Part shown: positions 18,467-28,687 of the stretch, piece after piece | Layout: each line of letters begins with the position of its first letter | Numbering within the stretch: the stretch's first letter is position 1 | Assembly (NCBI GenBank): GCA_024277255.1 | Contig: JAJRVQ010000040.1 | Coordinates: 1 to 44,514, forward strand | DNA from: Acidobacteriota bacterium | Lineage (GTDB): Bacteria; Acidobacteriota; Thermoanaerobaculia; Multivoradales; SZUA-115 | Length of the DNA: 44,514 nt | Direction of reading: 5' to 3' | Program-made: the position numbers and the translations under genes | Notes under the pieces: model-generated | Database searches by the model: none | The model's input: only the letters and a program-made list of their open reading frames with translations | What the model was told of the DNA's origin: nothing

Positions 18467-18734
18467 GCCTCATCTCCTCGCGAAGCTCCGCTAGCGAGTG
18501 GCCACCGCCCGAAGAGAGTTCTTCCTCCGCCTCTGCAAGCCGAAGAAGCAACGGCTCGTCAGAGAGCATCTCGAGCGTCTCAAGTAGCCCATCGAACTCC
18601 TCCGAAGAGAGCAGTATGGCTTCGGCGCGGCCCCGGCGCGTAATCAAGAATCGCCCGAACTCAGCATGGGCTCGCTCCACTAATTCTGAAAGACGAGGGC
18701 GCAGCTCTGTCAGTGAGATTGTCGTAGTCGCCAT
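18435..18734 (-). CDS. Phd/YefM-family antitoxin
   Basis: This 99-residue protein has the Phd/YefM N-terminal DNA-binding fold (TTISLTELRPRLSELVERA, then GRFLITRRGRAEAILLSSEEF). A C-terminal acidic helical region (LAEAEEELSSGGGHSLAELR) is the kind that binds and neutralises RelE toxins. AGGAGG lies five bases before the ATG. The antitoxin probably represses its own promoter with the toxin; no clear consensus promoter is visible upstream. Confidence 0.9.
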   Translation of the reverse strand: MATTTISLTELRPRLSELVERAHAEFGRFLITRRGRAEAILLSSEEFDGLLETLEMLSDEPLLLRLAEAEEELSSGGGHSLAELREEMRRGDRKAVESR

Positions 18735-18807
18735 CTTGGCCTCCTAGCCGAACTATACACGAGTCTGTCAAGTTTGAACGACCGGACCGAGCCTCGCTCG
18801 TGTCACG

Positions 18808-19034
18808 CGCAACACCCCCTTGCGTAAAGACACGAGGCAGTGAGCGACGACCGCCACGACCCTCGGGCTTTGCTATCGGATTTTGCGATCTCAAAACCCT
18901 GGCCTCCTCCACAGTAACCCGGAACATGAAATCTCCGGAAAGCGAGTCCGGTTGCGTGTCACCTGCTCGTTGAGGCGTCCTGTCGGAACTCCATACAAAT
19001 CGGCACGAGCGCCGTCGAGCATGACCTTCTCGCC
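18808..19034 (-). pseudogene. Frameshifted remnant of an ORF6N-domain protein
   Basis: Two minus-strand frames join to give an ORF6N-like sequence. The upstream frame (19034 to about 18935) reads GEKVMLDGARADLYGVP then TGRLNEQVTRNRTRFPE. The next frame continues with DFMFRVTVEEARVLRSQ and GRGGRRSLPRVFTQGGVA (to about 18808). In intact ORF6N proteins these are one continuous domain, so one base appears to be lost near 18935 (RFPE-DFMF). The 5' end is cut by the DUF5615 gene, which stops at 19040, and the 3' end loses similarity after GGVA. ORF6N is a DNA-binding domain common in phages and mobile elements. About 75 residues remain, with no usable start. The surrounding 305-base gap (18735-19039) holds nothing else I can support. 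Confidence 0.8.
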
Positions 19035-19039
19035 CCAAC

Positions 19040-19408
19040 TCACTTCGAAATCGGCAAATGCCGGATTCTCAGGCGGCGTTCTTCAACCAGGACAATCGCC
19101 GATCCCTCCAGCGCCGTCTCCGTCGTTGCCAGTGCCGAGGAGAGACGCTCAATCACGTGAGGAGTACTAGTGTCCTGAAGGCGGAAGAGGATCACACTGG
19201 CTGCGTGGTTGCCGGCAAGCGCTGCGATCTCACCAAAATCCAAGTCGAAAGTGAGGACCACGCGACGCTCAGCGATCGCCTTGGCGAAGATCTCAGCATC
19301 GGGCAATCTCTGAAGCCCCTCGTCCCTAAGATGGACGGCCTCGTGTCCCGCCTCGCGTAACCACTTAACCACCCGCTGAGAGACACCCATGTCGGCCAAG
19401 AACCGCAT
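19040..19408 (-). CDS. DUF5615 PIN-like toxin
   Basis: This 122-residue protein has the DUF5615 pattern: an N-terminal MRFLADMGVSQRVVKWLRE with an acidic residue, GHEAVHLRDEGL, DAEIFAKAIAERRVVLTFDLDFGEI with a central acidic pair, and a final beta strand (AIVLVEERRLRIRHLP). DUF5615 proteins are PIN-like nucleases usually paired with DUF433 antitoxins, exactly as here, five bases downstream of a DUF433 gene. Activity is known for only a few members, so a toxin role is inferred from family and pairing. Confidence 0.88.
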   Translation of the reverse strand: MRFLADMGVSQRVVKWLREAGHEAVHLRDEGLQRLPDAEIFAKAIAERRVVLTFDLDFGEIAALAGNHAASVILFRLQDTSTPHVIERLSSALATTETALEGSAIVLVEERRLRIRHLPISK

Positions 19409-19413
19409 GGGTG

Positions 19414-19629
19414 CTAGGCGTGCTGGACCTGTTCCTGGGTCAGCCAGGCGGCGTACTGGATGGCCTGCTGAACGTCTTCCTGCTCAAGATCCGGGTAGTC
19501 AGCCAGGATCTCGTCAAAAGACACACCGTGAGCAATCTGGCCAACGATGACGGAAACGGGAATTCGCATGCCCCGGATACAGGCGCGGCCACGGAGAATC
19601 TCTGGGTCGAAGGTGATGCGGTCGAACAT
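19414..19629 (-). CDS. DUF433 antitoxin
   Basis: This 71-residue protein matches DUF433: RITFDPEILRGRACIRGMRI followed by PVSVIVGQIAHGVSFDEILADYPDL and a helical C-terminus (EDVQQAIQYAAWLTQ). The family forms a winged or tri-helical DNA-binding fold and is the usual antitoxin for DUF5615 nucleases. A GGAGGA lies about seven bases before the ATG. The gene is the first of its pair; a candidate operator lies about 100 bases upstream (19729-19756). Confidence 0.88.
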   Translation of the reverse strand: MFDRITFDPEILRGRACIRGMRIPVSVIVGQIAHGVSFDEILADYPDLEQEDVQQAIQYAAWLTQEQVQHA

Positions 19630-19728
19630 TGTGCGTGTCCTCCGCGTTCAAGTGTACCTCAGCCCACAGTGAGGCAGCTCTGATCGCGTCCGATGATCGC
19701 GCAGAGCCCATGGAATCGGCCAGCGGAA

Positions 19729-19756
19729 CGAAGTGTCACTCGATTCTGTCACTTCG
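19729..19756. promoter_or_regulatory. Candidate operator upstream of the DUF433/DUF5615 pair
   Basis: The outer arms CGAAGTG and CACTTCG form a perfect 7-bp inverted repeat. Within it the minus strand carries AGTGACA twice, six bases apart. It lies about 100 bases upstream of the DUF433 gene, the usual place for antitoxin autoregulation, but no consensus promoter was found, so the role is inference. The remaining gene-free bases between DUF433 and the tRNA show nothing else clear. Confidence 0.3.
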
Positions 19757-19826
19757 CGCAAACCGACCCAAGCCACCCCGCCTAAATCACTCAAAACAAA
19801 CAATTTGTAGCCGGAGCTTTGCAGCA

Positions 19827-19900
19827 TGGCTGGGACGCAGGGATTCGAACCCCGATTGCACGCTCCAGAGGCGCGAGTCTTACCATTAGACGACGTCCCA
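19827..19900 (-). tRNA. tRNA-Gln (anticodon CTG), CCA encoded
   Basis: The minus strand folds into a complete cloverleaf of 74 bases. The acceptor stem is TGGGACG/CGTCCCA, the D arm has stem GTCT/AGAC, the anticodon stem CGCGC/GCGTG carries loop CTCTGGA, and the T arm has loop TTCGAAT. Position 33 is T and positions 34-36 are CTG, which reads CAG (glutamine). The discriminator is G and the 3' CCA is encoded. It lies 36 bases downstream of gltX on the same strand, so both may share a transcript. Confidence 0.95.
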
Positions 19901-19936
19901 GTCGAAGGGTGAGGCTATGGAAAAACGGGTGCTAGG

Positions 19937-21382
19937 TCAAGATTTCTCGGTGGGTTGGGCATTCTCTCGCAGGAAGGCTAGGAAGTTGGCGAAGTGGCGG
20001 GCGGTGGCTTGTTGGCCGGTCATCTCTACGAGGTGGAAGAGGGAGGGGCCGGTCTTGCTGGCGGAAAGGGCCATGCGGGTGGGGTGGATCAGGGCTCCGG
20101 CTTTGATTTCCAGCTCTTTGGCCAGCTCGCGCAGGGAGGTTTCGACGCTCTCGGTGGTGAATGGGTCCAGGGCCGCAAAGCGCCGGGCCAGTTCCTCTAA
20201 CTGGGCGGGTAGGGCTGGGTCGGTGAGGAATTTGGCGCACAGCTCGGGGTCGTAGTCCAGCTGGTCGGTGAAGTAAGGAACCATGAAGCCGGCCAGCTCG
20301 CGCAGATCCTTGGCGCGGTCGCGGTGGAACTCAACCGCCGCTTCCAGGCGAGCGCGCTCGGCATCGGCCAGACCCAGCTCTTCGACGAAGGGCAGAAGGT
20401 GGGGCATCAGTTCCGCGAGCGGCAGGCTGCGCAGATACTGGCCGTTCATCCAGGACAGTTTGTCGGTGTCGAAGACGGCGGGCGAGGCGATCAAGCGCTC
20501 CACGGTGAACAGGTCGGCCATCTCTTGGCGACTCATCAGCTCTAGATCGCCGCCCGGCGACCAGCCGAGCAGGGCCAGGTAGTTGTAGAGCGCATGGGGC
20601 AGCACTCCCTGCTGGCGGAATTCTTCGACCGAGGCCGCCCCGGTGCGCTTGGAGAGCCGTTTCTTGTCGGGCCCCAGGATCATCGGCAGGTGGCCGAAGG
20701 TGGGCATTGTGCCGCCCAGCGCTTCGATCAAGGCGATGTGCTTGGGGGTGTTGGGGACGTGGTCCTCGCCGCGCAGGATGTGGGTGATGCCCATGTCGAG
20801 ATCGTCGCAGACGACCGAAAGGTGGTAGGTCGGGGTGCCGTCGGAGCGCAGGATGACGAAGTCTTCGAGCGCTTCCGGCGGATAGTTGACGTCACCGCGT
20901 ACCAGATCGTGAAACTGGATGCTGCCTTGCGGCATGCGGAAGCGCACGACGTAAGGCTGTTGAGCCGCCGCGCGGCGCTCCTGCTCTTCGGCGGGCAGCC
21001 GTAGCACTTCCCAGCGCAGGGCCTTGTCACTTCCCTGACGCAGCTCCTCGACCTCCTCGCGGGTGCGGTAGCAGCGGTAGGCCTTGCCGGCCTCCAGCAG
21101 CTCCAGGGCGCGCTCGCGATGGCGCTCCAGCCGCTCGCTCTGCAGATGCGGCCCCTCGTCCCAAGCCACTTCCAGCCACTGGAGCGCCGAGGTGATCTGG
21201 CGGGTCATCGCCTCGTCGGAGCGCTCGCGGTCGGTGTCTTCGATGCGCAACACCAGCTCACCGCCCAGGCTGGAGCGCAGCAGGTCGTTGTAGATCGCCG
21301 TTCGTGCGCCGCCGACGTGGAGGTAGCCGGTGGGTGAGGGTGGAAAGCGGACCCGGACGGGGCCGGTGAGTGCTGTTTTCAT
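19937..21382 (-). CDS. gltX: Glutamyl-tRNA synthetase (GluRS)
   Basis: This class I aminoacyl-tRNA synthetase of 481 residues has the HIGH-type motif RFPPSPTGYLHVGGARTA at the N-terminus and the KMSKR-type motif KRLSKRTGA near residue 250. The LRIEDTDRERS block and the connecting region (YHLSVVCDDLDMGITHILRG) are typical of bacterial GluRS rather than GlnRS. The C-terminal helical anticodon-binding domain is present. A TTG at 21391 is in frame, but AGGAG lies ten bases before the ATG at 21382 and only one before the TTG, so the ATG is chosen. Sequence alone cannot say whether it charges tRNA-Glu only or also tRNA-Gln; the adjoining tRNA-Gln makes the latter worth testing. Confidence 0.95.
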   Translation of the reverse strand: MKTALTGPVRVRFPPSPTGYLHVGGARTAIYNDLLRSSLGGELVLRIEDTDRERSDEAMTRQITSALQWLEVAWDEGPHLQSERLERHRERALELLEAGKAYRCYRTREEVEELRQGSDKALRWEVLRLPAEEQERRAAAQQPYVVRFRMPQGSIQFHDLVRGDVNYPPEALEDFVILRSDGTPTYHLSVVCDDLDMGITHILRGEDHVPNTPKHIALIEALGGTMPTFGHLPMILGPDKKRLSKRTGAASVEEFRQQGVLPHALYNYLALLGWSPGGDLELMSRQEMADLFTVERLIASPAVFDTDKLSWMNGQYLRSLPLAELMPHLLPFVEELGLADAERARLEAAVEFHRDRAKDLRELAGFMVPYFTDQLDYDPELCAKFLTDPALPAQLEELARRFAALDPFTTESVETSLRELAKELEIKAGALIHPTRMALSASKTGPSLFHLVEMTGQQATARHFANFLAFLRENAQPTEKS

Positions 21383-21509
21383 GGAAGCCAAGCTCCTGGA
21401 GTGGACTGCGGCGTGGAAGGTGAGCTGGAAGCGGGTGATCGCTTCACAAAACCGAGCGATTCTAACCGTTTCGCCGCGTCAATCGGAATCTCGGAAGGTA
21501 GCACCAACG

Positions 21510-21543
21510 AAAAACCGGCCCCTCGGAAGGTCCGAGAGGCCGG
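21510..21543 (-). terminator. Rho-independent terminator after the 1517-residue secreted protein
   Basis: On the minus strand, CCGGCCTCTCGGA and TCCGAGGGGCCGG form a 13-bp stem (one T-G pair) with a CCT loop, followed by TTTTT. It lies about 50 bases past the stop codon at 21593 and before gltX on the same strand, so it should separate the two transcripts. Confidence 0.9.
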
Positions 21544-21592
21544 CAAGAGTCAGGCCCCGGCGCCCATCAGCGGCGCCGGAGCTGTGAACGGG

Positions 21593-24500
21593 TTACTGGA
21601 CGACGATTTGCAGCGAACCGATGTCCTCACCCGCCGCGATACCCAGGGTACTGAGATCCAGGCGCATCGTGAAGGTGCCCGAGGTGGAGGTACCGAAGGT
21701 ACCGGAGAACTCGACCACGTCTTCGTCGGTGCCACTGACGCCGGTGACCGAGAAGTCGCCGACCGTCGAGAAGAGCAAGTTGCCCGAGGCGGTGAGCGCC
21801 GCGGCATCAACATCCTCGCCACCCGAGTTGTTGAGGCCAACGTCGCTACCGTCGAAGTACTGGGCGAACGAGCCCGAAGTGGCGGTGCCCAGGGTACCGG
21901 TGAAGATCCACAGATCTTCGTCCTTACCCGAGGCTCCGTTGGCGCTGATCGATCCCAGCGTCGAGATGATCAACCGACCGTCGGAGGCCAGGGCGATCGC
22001 GGTGATGTCCTCACCACTCGAGCTCAGGCCAACATCGCTGCCGTCGAAGTAGAAGCTGAAACTACCCGCGGTGTTCGCGCCGAGCGAGGTCGGCGTGAAG
22101 CGCACGATGTCGGAATCGTCGACGGCCATGCCGCCCACGGTTCCGGCCGCCGTGAAGCTGAGCAGGAAGTCGCCGCCGGGCAAGATCTCGAATCCGCTGA
22201 TCTCGAGACCGCCCAAGCCGACGTCACTACCGTCGAACTCCAAGGTCCAGACTCCGGTGTCCTCGTTGTAGGAGACGATGTCCTCGTCCCTCACCGTCCC
22301 CACACCCGGCACGGCCGTGTTGGAGCGGAAGGACATCCAAATCTCGGTGGTGGTTCCACCGACCGAGTTCACCGTGACGGAGACGGTATCCGAGCCCGAA
22401 GCGCCGCCGCTGTCGGTGACCGAAGCGGTGACAGTGTGGGTGCCCACCGAAAGAGTGGTGGTCGAGAACGAGGCTCCCGAACCGATCACTCCATCGAGGT
22501 TCGACGACCAGGAAAGGTTGGCGGCGATGTTGCCGTCTTCCGTGTCGGTCGCCGTCGCCGTGAAGGTGACGCTGTCACCCTGGTTGACCGTGGTCGGGTT
22601 CGCCGGCGACGTGATGGTCACCGTCGGCGGATCATTGGGAAGTGCGTTCACCGTCACCGAAACGGTATCCGAGCCCGAAGCGCCGCCGCTATCGGTGACC
22701 GAAGCCGTGACCGTGTGGGTGCCTACCGAAAGAGTGGTGGTCGAGAACGAAGCTCCCGAACCGATCACTCCGTCGAGGTTCGACGACCAAGAAAGGTTGG
22801 CGGCGATGTTGCCGTCTTCCGGATCGGTCGCCGTTGCCGTGAAGGTGACGCTGTCACCGCTATTGACCGTGGTCGGGTTCGGCGGCGATGTGATGGTCAC
22901 CGTCGGCGCGGTGTTCGGGACGTTGTCGATGGTCACCGAGATCGCATCCGAACCGGAGAGGCCACCGCTGTCGGTCACCGACGCCGTGATCGTATGCGTA
23001 CCCAGCGACAAGCCGGTGGTCGAGAACGAGGCACCGGAACCGATCGCTCCATCGATACTCGAAGTCCACGCAAGGTTGGCGCTGATGTCGCCATCTTCCG
23101 TGTCGTTCGCCGTACCGGAGAAGGTCACCGAACTACCGACAACGAAGCTCGAACCGTTGGCCGGAGCCGTGATGGTGACGTTCGGAGCGGTGTTGCCACC
23201 ACCGGCCGCCTTGACCGCGAAGACCAGGTCATCGTGGTCGTCCCAGTTGCCGCCACTGCACGTGCTGGCGCTTCCCTGATAGCGGAAGTTAGCCCGCACC
23301 GCCTGCAACGTACCGGTGGGTAGCGTGTAGGTGGCGCTCAGGGTCTGCACACCGCCCGCGGGAGTCCCGATGCTGGTGATGAAGACCCAGGACGGGCTGT
23401 TGGCGTCGGCCGCGTAGTACAGATCCAAGGTGTCCTGGGAACCGGTGTTCCAGGCGTACACCGTGGCGTCGATACGCACCGTCGCCCCCTCGGTCATGTC
23501 GCTTCCGTCCGTGGTGGAGACGACGATCTTGTCGTTCGACTCGTCACTGTGGAAGGTCCCCGAGGTGCCGTCGTTGCACACATCCAGCGTGTTGGGCTGG
23601 TTGGGCTCGGCCGGCGAGAGGTTGTCCCGGCTGTTGAGCAGGGCCAGCGAATCGCACGAGCTACCGGCGATGGCACAAGCCGGAACGCCGAGACCCGCAT
23701 CGTAGACCGCATTCTGCGGACCATTGCTGTTCGGGTCGTTGATGTTGACGGTGATCGAATCACTGCCCGAGACACCGCCGCTGTCGGTCACCGAAGCGGT
23801 GATCAGGTGGCTACCTACGGAGAGGCCGGAGGTGCTGAAGCTGCCGCCGGAGCCGATGGCGCCGTCGATCGACGAGGTCCAGCTGAGACCCGCGGTCAGG
23901 TTGCCGTCTTCAGTGTCGTTGGCGGTACCGCTGAAGGTGACCGAGGTGCCGACATCGAAGGTGCTGTTGTTCGCCGGAGCCGTGATGCTGACCACCGGCG
24001 CATTGTTGATCGGACCACCGCAGCCCGGAATGGTGAAAACACCGACCCGCGTGCGCCAGTTGGCGTTGCTGGTCGAGGCCAGATACTCCGTGGTGTACCA
24101 GAAGGTACAGTCATCGGCCGGATCGAGTTCCATCGAGGCGTAGTCGCCCCAACGTGCCGAGGTGCTGGTCTGCGAGCCCGTACCGGTGAACAGCAGAGCT
24201 TCCGCCTGCATGGTGTTCAGCGGATCGGTGGCCAGCCGTGTCGCGTAGTAGATCGACGCGAAATTGCTGCCATCGCCACGGTTGTAGCCGATGGCGATGT
24301 TGCCGTTGCCGTCCATCGCGATCGATGGCATCCAGCGATGAATCGAGTCCGGCGAGTGGGTTCCCTGCTGGAACATCGTCCAGCCTGAACCGGTATCGCG
24401 CAGCTCGAACCAACGCGGCGCCGCGCGGTTGCCGGTGGAGTTCACATCCACCGTCCAAGCACCGACCAAGGTCTCGTGGCTACCGAAGTTGCGGTAGACC

Positions 24501-26146
24501 AGACGCTGCATCGGCCACCAGGACTGGCTGTCGATTCCCTGTGAGGTTCCCGGCTGCGGGATGCAATTGGAAACGAAGAATCCACACACCGTCCAGTTGA
24601 ACGCTGCCAGCCCTTGGGCCGGAGTGATCGAATTGACCAGCGTCATTGTGGTGTTTGCCGGCGTCGTCCAGTTCACATCGAACTCGTAGACGTCGAGGCT
24701 GTCCGTCGCCGGGTTACCGAAGTAAGACTCGCCGCCGTCACGGAAGGTGTAGAAGATGCCGGGGGCGTTGGCAGCCGGACCGACCGCGCCATCCACGTCG
24801 GCGGGCATCATCAGGTTGGAGAAGTTCTGGAAGAACTGCATCGGTCGTGCCGCCGCACCGATCACCATGTTGGCGCGATCGACCGCGAAGACATCGTACT
24901 GACCCTGGAAACCAGAGTTGGTACCGAAGAAGTAGGCGTTGTTGTTGGCCGACGGCCAAACACCCATCTTGTAGTAGTCGGGAAAGCGCGGCGTCACCAC
25001 TTCGTAGAGGAAGTAGGAGCCCGTCGGGTCGGGTGTTTGCGAGATCGCGAAGCAGACCGACTGGTGGCTGCCGGCGACGGCGAACTGCGTCAGCACGAAG
25101 CGATCGGCCTGTTGGTCATACATGAAGATCGCGTCACCGCTGTTGTCCGTCTGGCACGGACCGCCGAAGCCGGCCCACAGCGTGTTGGTGTTGGACGGAC
25201 CGGAAAGCAGGGTGCCGCTCTTGTTGTAGATCGAAAAAGCGAGGTTGACCACCTGCACGTAGTGGTTGGGACCGACCGCGGCCTCGGTGTCGGGTGGCAA
25301 TACGCCGCTGACGTTGCTCACGCCCTCGAAGCTGAAGTTGAGCGCCGGAGTCAGGAGGTTGGACCGCGAGGGGCCCGCGAGGTAATCGTCGATTTTCACC
25401 GTCGCCGTACCGAACCGGTGGCCTTCTTCGTCGTAGAGCGATTCGTGGCGCTGCGGGTTGATCTCTCCTAGATCTTCGCGGATCGGCTGCGGCACGGCAC
25501 GCGGCAAGTCGCGAACGGCGCGGCTGAGCACCGGACCGACGACCGGCAGGGTGTAGGGCCGGCGCCAAACGGTACCTTCCTCGATCTGCGGCTGCGGGCG
25601 GGCGCCCTTGGGAGCGAGAACGCCGGACTGCACCGCCGTCGCGCCACCGGGTGCCTCGTAGTGCTTCCAGTGATTCTCACCGTCCGCCTGCGCGCGCACT
25701 CCGGCAGCGACGAGGCGAGACTTCAGAGAGTGACCGGCAGCGATGATCGACTGGCGCGGCTCGTAAACCGTGCCCTCGATCTCGACTTCCAGATCGACTT
25801 CCGGGTGCACGGCGAACATCGATTTCAGAGAATCGAAGTGGCCCACCTTGGACTGGCTTCCGGTTCCTAGCTGCGCTTGGAACTTGCCGTCGACGATGGC
25901 GATCGAGCGGATCGTCTCCGCGAGAAGCTCCTCACCAGCTTGGTCCCAGTAGTGGAAGGTCACATTGTAGGTTCCGGCCAGCGGTGCTCCCGCGGCGTCT
26001 AGAACCTCACCTTGGTAGCTCACGGTGCTGGGGAAACCCGCGGCGACAAGGGGGCCGGTCGCCAAGAGCGCAGCAAGCGCAATCAACACCGCGGCCTGTC
26101 CGAGGGTTGCGCCGATACGTGGCGCAGTGAGGCGAAATCCTTGCAT
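21593..26146 (-). CDS. Large secreted multidomain protein with Ig-like repeats
   Basis: This 1517-residue protein has a signal peptide ending near VAA-G (about residue 36) and an AAGGAGGATTGG site before the ATG. Residues about 38-110 form a beta domain (VSYQGEVLDAAGAPLAGTYN). Residues about 240-710 form a long secreted-protein core (for example PPDTEAAVGPNHYVQVVNLA) of the type often modelled as a beta-propeller. Ig/PKD-like repeats of about 92 residues lie at about 713-803, 987-1077, 1077-1170 and 1170-1262, each with SITAPAN-type starts and HxxTASVTDSGGxSGSD endings. Between repeats 1 and 2 sits a lectin-like domain (CNDGTSGTFHSDESND to CSGGNWDDHDDLVF). The last 250 residues contain three copies of FDGSDVGL. 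It is probably a surface or extracellular protein; no catalytic site was recognised and no sorting signal is seen at the C-terminus. Confidence 0.85.
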   Translation of the reverse strand: MQGFRLTAPRIGATLGQAAVLIALAALLATGPLVAAGFPSTVSYQGEVLDAAGAPLAGTYNVTFHYWDQAGEELLAETIRSIAIVDGKFQAQLGTGSQSKVGHFDSLKSMFAVHPEVDLEVEIEGTVYEPRQSIIAAGHSLKSRLVAAGVRAQADGENHWKHYEAPGGATAVQSGVLAPKGARPQPQIEEGTVWRRPYTLPVVGPVLSRAVRDLPRAVPQPIREDLGEINPQRHESLYDEEGHRFGTATVKIDDYLAGPSRSNLLTPALNFSFEGVSNVSGVLPPDTEAAVGPNHYVQVVNLAFSIYNKSGTLLSGPSNTNTLWAGFGGPCQTDNSGDAIFMYDQQADRFVLTQFAVAGSHQSVCFAISQTPDPTGSYFLYEVVTPRFPDYYKMGVWPSANNNAYFFGTNSGFQGQYDVFAVDRANMVIGAAARPMQFFQNFSNLMMPADVDGAVGPAANAPGIFYTFRDGGESYFGNPATDSLDVYEFDVNWTTPANTTMTLVNSITPAQGLAAFNWTVCGFFVSNCIPQPGTSQGIDSQSWWPMQRLVYRNFGSHETLVGAWTVDVNSTGNRAAPRWFELRDTGSGWTMFQQGTHSPDSIHRWMPSIAMDGNGNIAIGYNRGDGSNFASIYYATRLATDPLNTMQAEALLFTGTGSQTSTSARWGDYASMELDPADDCTFWYTTEYLASTSNANWRTRVGVFTIPGCGGPINNAPVVSITAPANNSTFDVGTSVTFSGTANDTEDGNLTAGLSWTSSIDGAIGSGGSFSTSGLSVGSHLITASVTDSGGVSGSDSITVNINDPNSNGPQNAVYDAGLGVPACAIAGSSCDSLALLNSRDNLSPAEPNQPNTLDVCNDGTSGTFHSDESNDKIVVSTTDGSDMTEGATVRIDATVYAWNTGSQDTLDLYYAADANSPSWVFITSIGTPAGGVQTLSATYTLPTGTLQAVRANFRYQGSASTCSGGNWDDHDDLVFAVKAAGGGNTAPNVTITAPANGSSFVVGSSVTFSGTANDTEDGDISANLAWTSSIDGAIGSGASFSTTGLSLGTHTITASVTDSGGLSGSDAISVTIDNVPNTAPTVTITSPPNPTTVNSGDSVTFTATATDPEDGNIAANLSWSSNLDGVIGSGASFSTTTLSVGTHTVTASVTDSGGASGSDTVSVTVNALPNDPPTVTITSPANPTTVNQGDSVTFTATATDTEDGNIAANLSWSSNLDGVIGSGASFSTTTLSVGTHTVTASVTDSGGASGSDTVSVTVNSVGGTTTEIWMSFRSNTAVPGVGTVRDEDIVSYNEDTGVWTLEFDGSDVGLGGLEISGFEILPGGDFLLSFTAAGTVGGMAVDDSDIVRFTPTSLGANTAGSFSFYFDGSDVGLSSSGEDITAIALASDGRLIISTLGSISANGASGKDEDLWIFTGTLGTATSGSFAQYFDGSDVGLNNSGGEDVDAAALTASGNLLFSTVGDFSVTGVSGTDEDVVEFSGTFGTSTSGTFTMRLDLSTLGIAAGEDIGSLQIVVQ
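22367..22924 (-). repeat. Tandem near-identical 279-bp repeats inside the secreted protein gene
   Basis: Two copies of a 279-bp (93-codon) unit, starting on the plus strand at about 22367 and 22646, differ at only a small number of positions, many of them silent. They encode the third and fourth Ig-like repeats. The other two Ig-like repeats are clearly more diverged, so this pair is a recent duplication or is being kept alike by gene conversion. Confidence 0.85.
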
Positions 26147-26464
26147 CCAATCCTCCTTGCAAACTTAAGATGGTTTTGGACAGCGCACAGAAGACCACCT
26201 CTTCGGTCGAAGAGGAATGGCCCAGCCCATGGGAATGGCTGACCTGTAGCGCTTGTGACTAACGGACTATTGCGCCCATTTGTATCACAGAATCGCCAGG
26301 TTCCCCTTCGCAAGGGCTCAGAAGTCCCCTCTTTATAGCTCTCAGGAGACCTTCTGCAGGCGCGAACGGGCGGCTTCCCACCACGCAGGGTAGCTGCGAG
26401 CAGTTCCCTGGGTAGCGGCGAAGGGCACGGTTGGCGGCAGACTATCGGCGAGCCAGGCGAGCGC
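26147..26464. other. Gene-free region upstream of the secreted protein gene
   Basis: No convincing ORF is present in these 318 bases. The stretch should hold the promoter and leader of the minus-strand secreted protein gene. A hairpin CCTCTTC-GGTC-GAAGAGG lies at about 26198-26215. I see no consensus -35/-10 pair that I would defend. Confidence 0.4.
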
Positions 26465-28417
<1,953 letters not shown>

Positions 28418-28520
28418 CAGCAGGAACCCACACTTTTCGCGCCTGGCCTCCCTCCGGCCCCGAGAACGGAGACTTCAAGCAACCGTAAGGAGGGTTCTCC
28501 TTCTGCTCGCAACAAAACCA

Positions 28521-28569
28521 GGCCGGCAAGGCCGGGACATGACCGTTGTCATTCCCGGTCTTGCCGGCC
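28521..28569. repeat. Near-perfect 49-bp palindrome between divergent genes
   Basis: Arms begin GGCCGGCAAG and end CTTGCCGGCC, and the pairing continues through GCCGGGA/TCCCGGT to ATGAC/GTCAT around a CGTT loop. About 22 pairs form, with only two interruptions. It lies between the metal ATPase (minus) and the porin-like gene (plus), where a terminator is not expected. It may be a member of a dispersed palindromic repeat family; that needs a genome-wide look. The rest of 28418-28687 shows no gene. Confidence 0.75.
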
Positions 28570-28687
28570 ACCTGTACGCTGCTGCGTGACTTTTGGCGGA
28601 GCGGCGGCTCAGTAGTTGGTTCCCTTCCGCCAGGGCCAGATTGAGGACCACGATGGCGGCTGCCAGACTCAACCCACAAGTCTCGTG

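Noticed and set aside
18661..19038. 125-residue minus-strand ORF as an intact gene
   Set aside because: Only its middle part has ORF6N similarity; the first part is in the wrong frame and the end overlaps the YefM antitoxin gene, so it is treated as a frameshifted relic.
21401..23323. 640-codon open frame on the plus strand
   Set aside because: It is antisense to the secreted Ig-repeat protein and partly to the gltX upstream region. Its Arg/Gly/Asp-rich low-complexity product is typical of a shadow frame in high-GC DNA.
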